This document shows positions 31,792-32,827 of a stretch of DNA of 32,827 bases, in pieces. The position numbers and the translations under genes were made by a program. The notes beneath the pieces are model-generated. The model worked only from the letters and a program-made list of their open reading frames with translations, was not told the origin of the DNA and searched no databases. Numbering within the stretch: position 1 is the stretch's first letter; each line of letters begins with the position of its first letter. Source of the DNA: a bacterium (GTDB lineage: Bacteria > Pseudomonadota > Alphaproteobacteria > Caulobacterales > Caulobacteraceae); the NCBI GenBank assembly GCA_006515835.1, contig VFBG01000014.1, forward strand, positions 1-32,827, written 5' to 3'.

Positions 31792-32496
31792 ATGACGCCC
31801 AGCCTTATCATTCGTCCAGTCGTGGTCCTCGTTTCGGCCGTCGCCCTGAACGCCTGCGGCATGATCGACAGCGATCCCCATCGCTTCGAGAACCTTGCCA
31901 ATTCGGTCGCGGCCATCGACGTGGGCGGCAAGCGCGCCGCAGCCGCGCCGCCACGCACCGCCGCCGATGCGGGCTTGCGTCCGGCGCTGCGCGTCGAGGT
32001 AATGGACCCGCACGCGCTCTGGGATGCTCGCGACGGTCTTGAAGGTGCTGTTGAACGCGCGGCCCCTCAGCTGGTGGCAGCCGCTGCCCCTGCCGTGGCC
32101 GACGCCGTGGTTCAACAGGTGTCCTCTCGTATCGACGCCGCTTCGGCCCGCGCCGGCCTGCGTCCTGCCCTGCCGAGTCCCCGTGCGGCCGCCCTGCGCG
32201 CCAACCGGGGCCTCGTCCAGCTCGGCGCATATTCCAGCGAGGCCGCCGCCCGTTCGGCCTGGGCCCGCCTCAAGTCCGGCGAGGCCGCCTGGGCCCTGAA
32301 CGGCCTGTCGCCGGTCTATGAGGGCGTCGAGGTCGGCGGCCGTCGCCTGACCCGGCTCTGTCTGCGCAGCCGCCGGAATCGACGATCCCTGGTGCAATCG
32401 GGTCGCCTGACCCGCGCATCCACAGCCGCCGTCCATCGGATCGTTGACGTCCGCAGCCTTGGACGCGATTCTGTGGAACTGCGGTCGCGCGTCTGA
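31792..32496 (+). CDS. SPOR-domain lipoprotein, C-terminus frameshifted
   Basis: The start at 31792 gives a lipoprotein signal (MTPSLIIRPVVVLVSAVALNAC, Cys about residue 22). An Ala/Arg-rich linker with two RPAL repeats precedes a SPOR domain beginning RGLVQLGAYSSEAAARSAWARLKSG (read in pieces). SPOR domains bind denuded septal peptidoglycan. After RRLTRL (about 32355) the frame turns into Arg/Ser-rich nonsense to 32496. In the +1/+2-shifted frame the expected SPOR ending is visible instead: VCAAAGIDDPWCNRVA with stop at 32408-32410. A stretch of roughly ten or more codons, not a multiple of three bases, seems to be missing at about 32356. It lies directly upstream of mipZ. Confidence 0.82.
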   Translation: MTPSLIIRPVVVLVSAVALNACGMIDSDPHRFENLANSVAAIDVGGKRAAAAPPRTAADAGLRPALRVEVMDPHALWDARDGLEGAVERAAPQLVAAAAPAVADAVVQQVSSRIDAASARAGLRPALPSPRAAALRANRGLVQLGAYSSEAAARSAWARLKSGEAAWALNGLSPVYEGVEVGGRRLTRLCLRSRRNRRSLVQSGRLTRASTAAVHRIVDVRSLGRDSVELRSRV

Positions 32497-32527
32497 GTCG
32501 GCGGCCGCCAACGGGGCGTGAACATCC

Positions 32528-32827
32528 ATGGCTGACCCTTCGGTCATCGTCGTCGGCAACGAAAAGGGTGGGGCGGGCAAGTCCACCCTCGCCATCCACA
32601 TCGTCTGCGGCCTGCTTCACGCGGGCCGGCGCGTGGCCATCATCGATCTGGACCTGCGCCAGCGCTCGATGGCCAAATTCTTTGCCAATCGCGCCGCCTG
32701 GATGGCCGGCAACAAGCAGGTCCTGCCGATGCCGATCGAGCCCGACATGGGCGACGGCAAGGCGCTGGCCAAGGCCGACGAGACGGAACAGATGGCCCGC
32801 TTCGAGGCTGCGATGGCCCGGGCCCGC
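32528..32827 (+). CDS. mipZ: Division-plane positioning ATPase MipZ, 5' part
   Basis: The first 100 residues of a ParA/MinD-superfamily ATPase; the gene runs off the right edge. VIVVGNEKGGAGKST (residues 6-20) is the deviant Walker A with the signature Lys. IIDLDLRQRSMAKFFANRAAW matches the specific MipZ pattern of Caulobacter, where residues after Walker A' read DLDLRQR rather than the DxDPQ of ParA. In Caulobacter, MipZ forms a gradient from the pole-bound ParB complex and blocks FtsZ assembly away from midcell (established). The start ATG 32528 follows a GGGG-containing purine region. It lies 31 bases after the SPOR-domain frame and 117 after its likely true stop. Confidence 0.94.
   Translation, partial: MADPSVIVVGNEKGGAGKSTLAIHIVCGLLHAGRRVAIIDLDLRQRSMAKFFANRAAWMAGNKQVLPMPIEPDMGDGKALAKADETEQMARFEAAMARAR

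Noticed and set aside
31717-32601. Upstream extension of the panC frame on the minus strand
   Set aside because: It lies opposite the SPOR lipoprotein and mipZ genes and has no similarity to the PanC N-terminus; MAETDALPVV at 31716 is the normal start.
1-32827. CRISPR arrays, rRNA, tRNA, integrases, phage or plasmid genes
   Set aside because: None was seen on either strand; the repeats found are inverted and few, not regularly spaced direct repeats.

Overview
The window reads as a chromosomal, high-GC segment of an alphaproteobacterium in the Caulobacteraceae, most likely Brevundimonas or a close relative. The best taxonomic marker is the partial gene at the right edge: a ParA-type ATPase whose N-terminus and deviant Walker A closely match MipZ, the division-site regulator of Caulobacter-type bacteria. 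The gene neighbourhoods agree (tatABC, fabD-fabG-acpP-fabF-mltG-yicC-gmk, lptFG-lptD-surA-pdxA-rsmA, pepA-holC, panC beside mipZ). It is essentially core genome; no phage, integron, CRISPR array, rRNA or tRNA was seen.

Layout. 1-1155: 3' part of glutamine synthetase, with a terminator. 1256-2689: a secreted protein of unknown function behind an RBS-masking hairpin. 2741-4120 (minus): a small lipoprotein-like protein and a membrane protein with a degenerate histidine-kinase module. 4161-5808 (minus): tatABC. 5913-6353: RNase HI, followed by a palindromic repeat. 6510-7981 (minus): NfeD and an SPFH/stomatin protein with a frameshift. 8076-9961: a Nudix hydrolase and a divergent FAD-linked D-2-hydroxyacid dehydrogenase. 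10032-16874: the type II fatty-acid synthesis cluster (fabD, a small zinc-ribbon membrane protein, fabG, a tiny membrane protein, acpP, frameshifted fabF), then mltG, yicC and gmk. 16941-25666 (minus): a host-attachment-family protein, then rsmA, pdxA, surA, lptD, lptG and lptF, an outer-membrane biogenesis cluster. 25801-28175: leucyl aminopeptidase (frameshifted) and the DNA polymerase III chi subunit, with a DUF559 nuclease-like reading frame bounded by inverted repeats wedged between them and fused in frame to chi. 28157-29074: three tandem I78-type protease-inhibitor lipoproteins. 29140-30837: a secreted TPR protein. 30844-31716 (minus): panC. 31792-32496: a SPOR-domain lipoprotein (frameshifted). 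32528-end: mipZ.

The most interesting structure is the 438-bp element at 27278-27715. Its 56-nt inverted-repeat arms keep an internal hairpin by compensatory changes, it carries a DUF559 reading frame, and its right arm supplies the purine-rich ribosome-binding region of holC. Next are the three I78 lipoproteins, all with an unusual CTTC motif. Four otherwise well-conserved genes (SPFH, fabF, pepA, SPOR) carry short out-of-frame internal deletions; because fabF and others are core genes, assembly or sequencing error is the first explanation to test.
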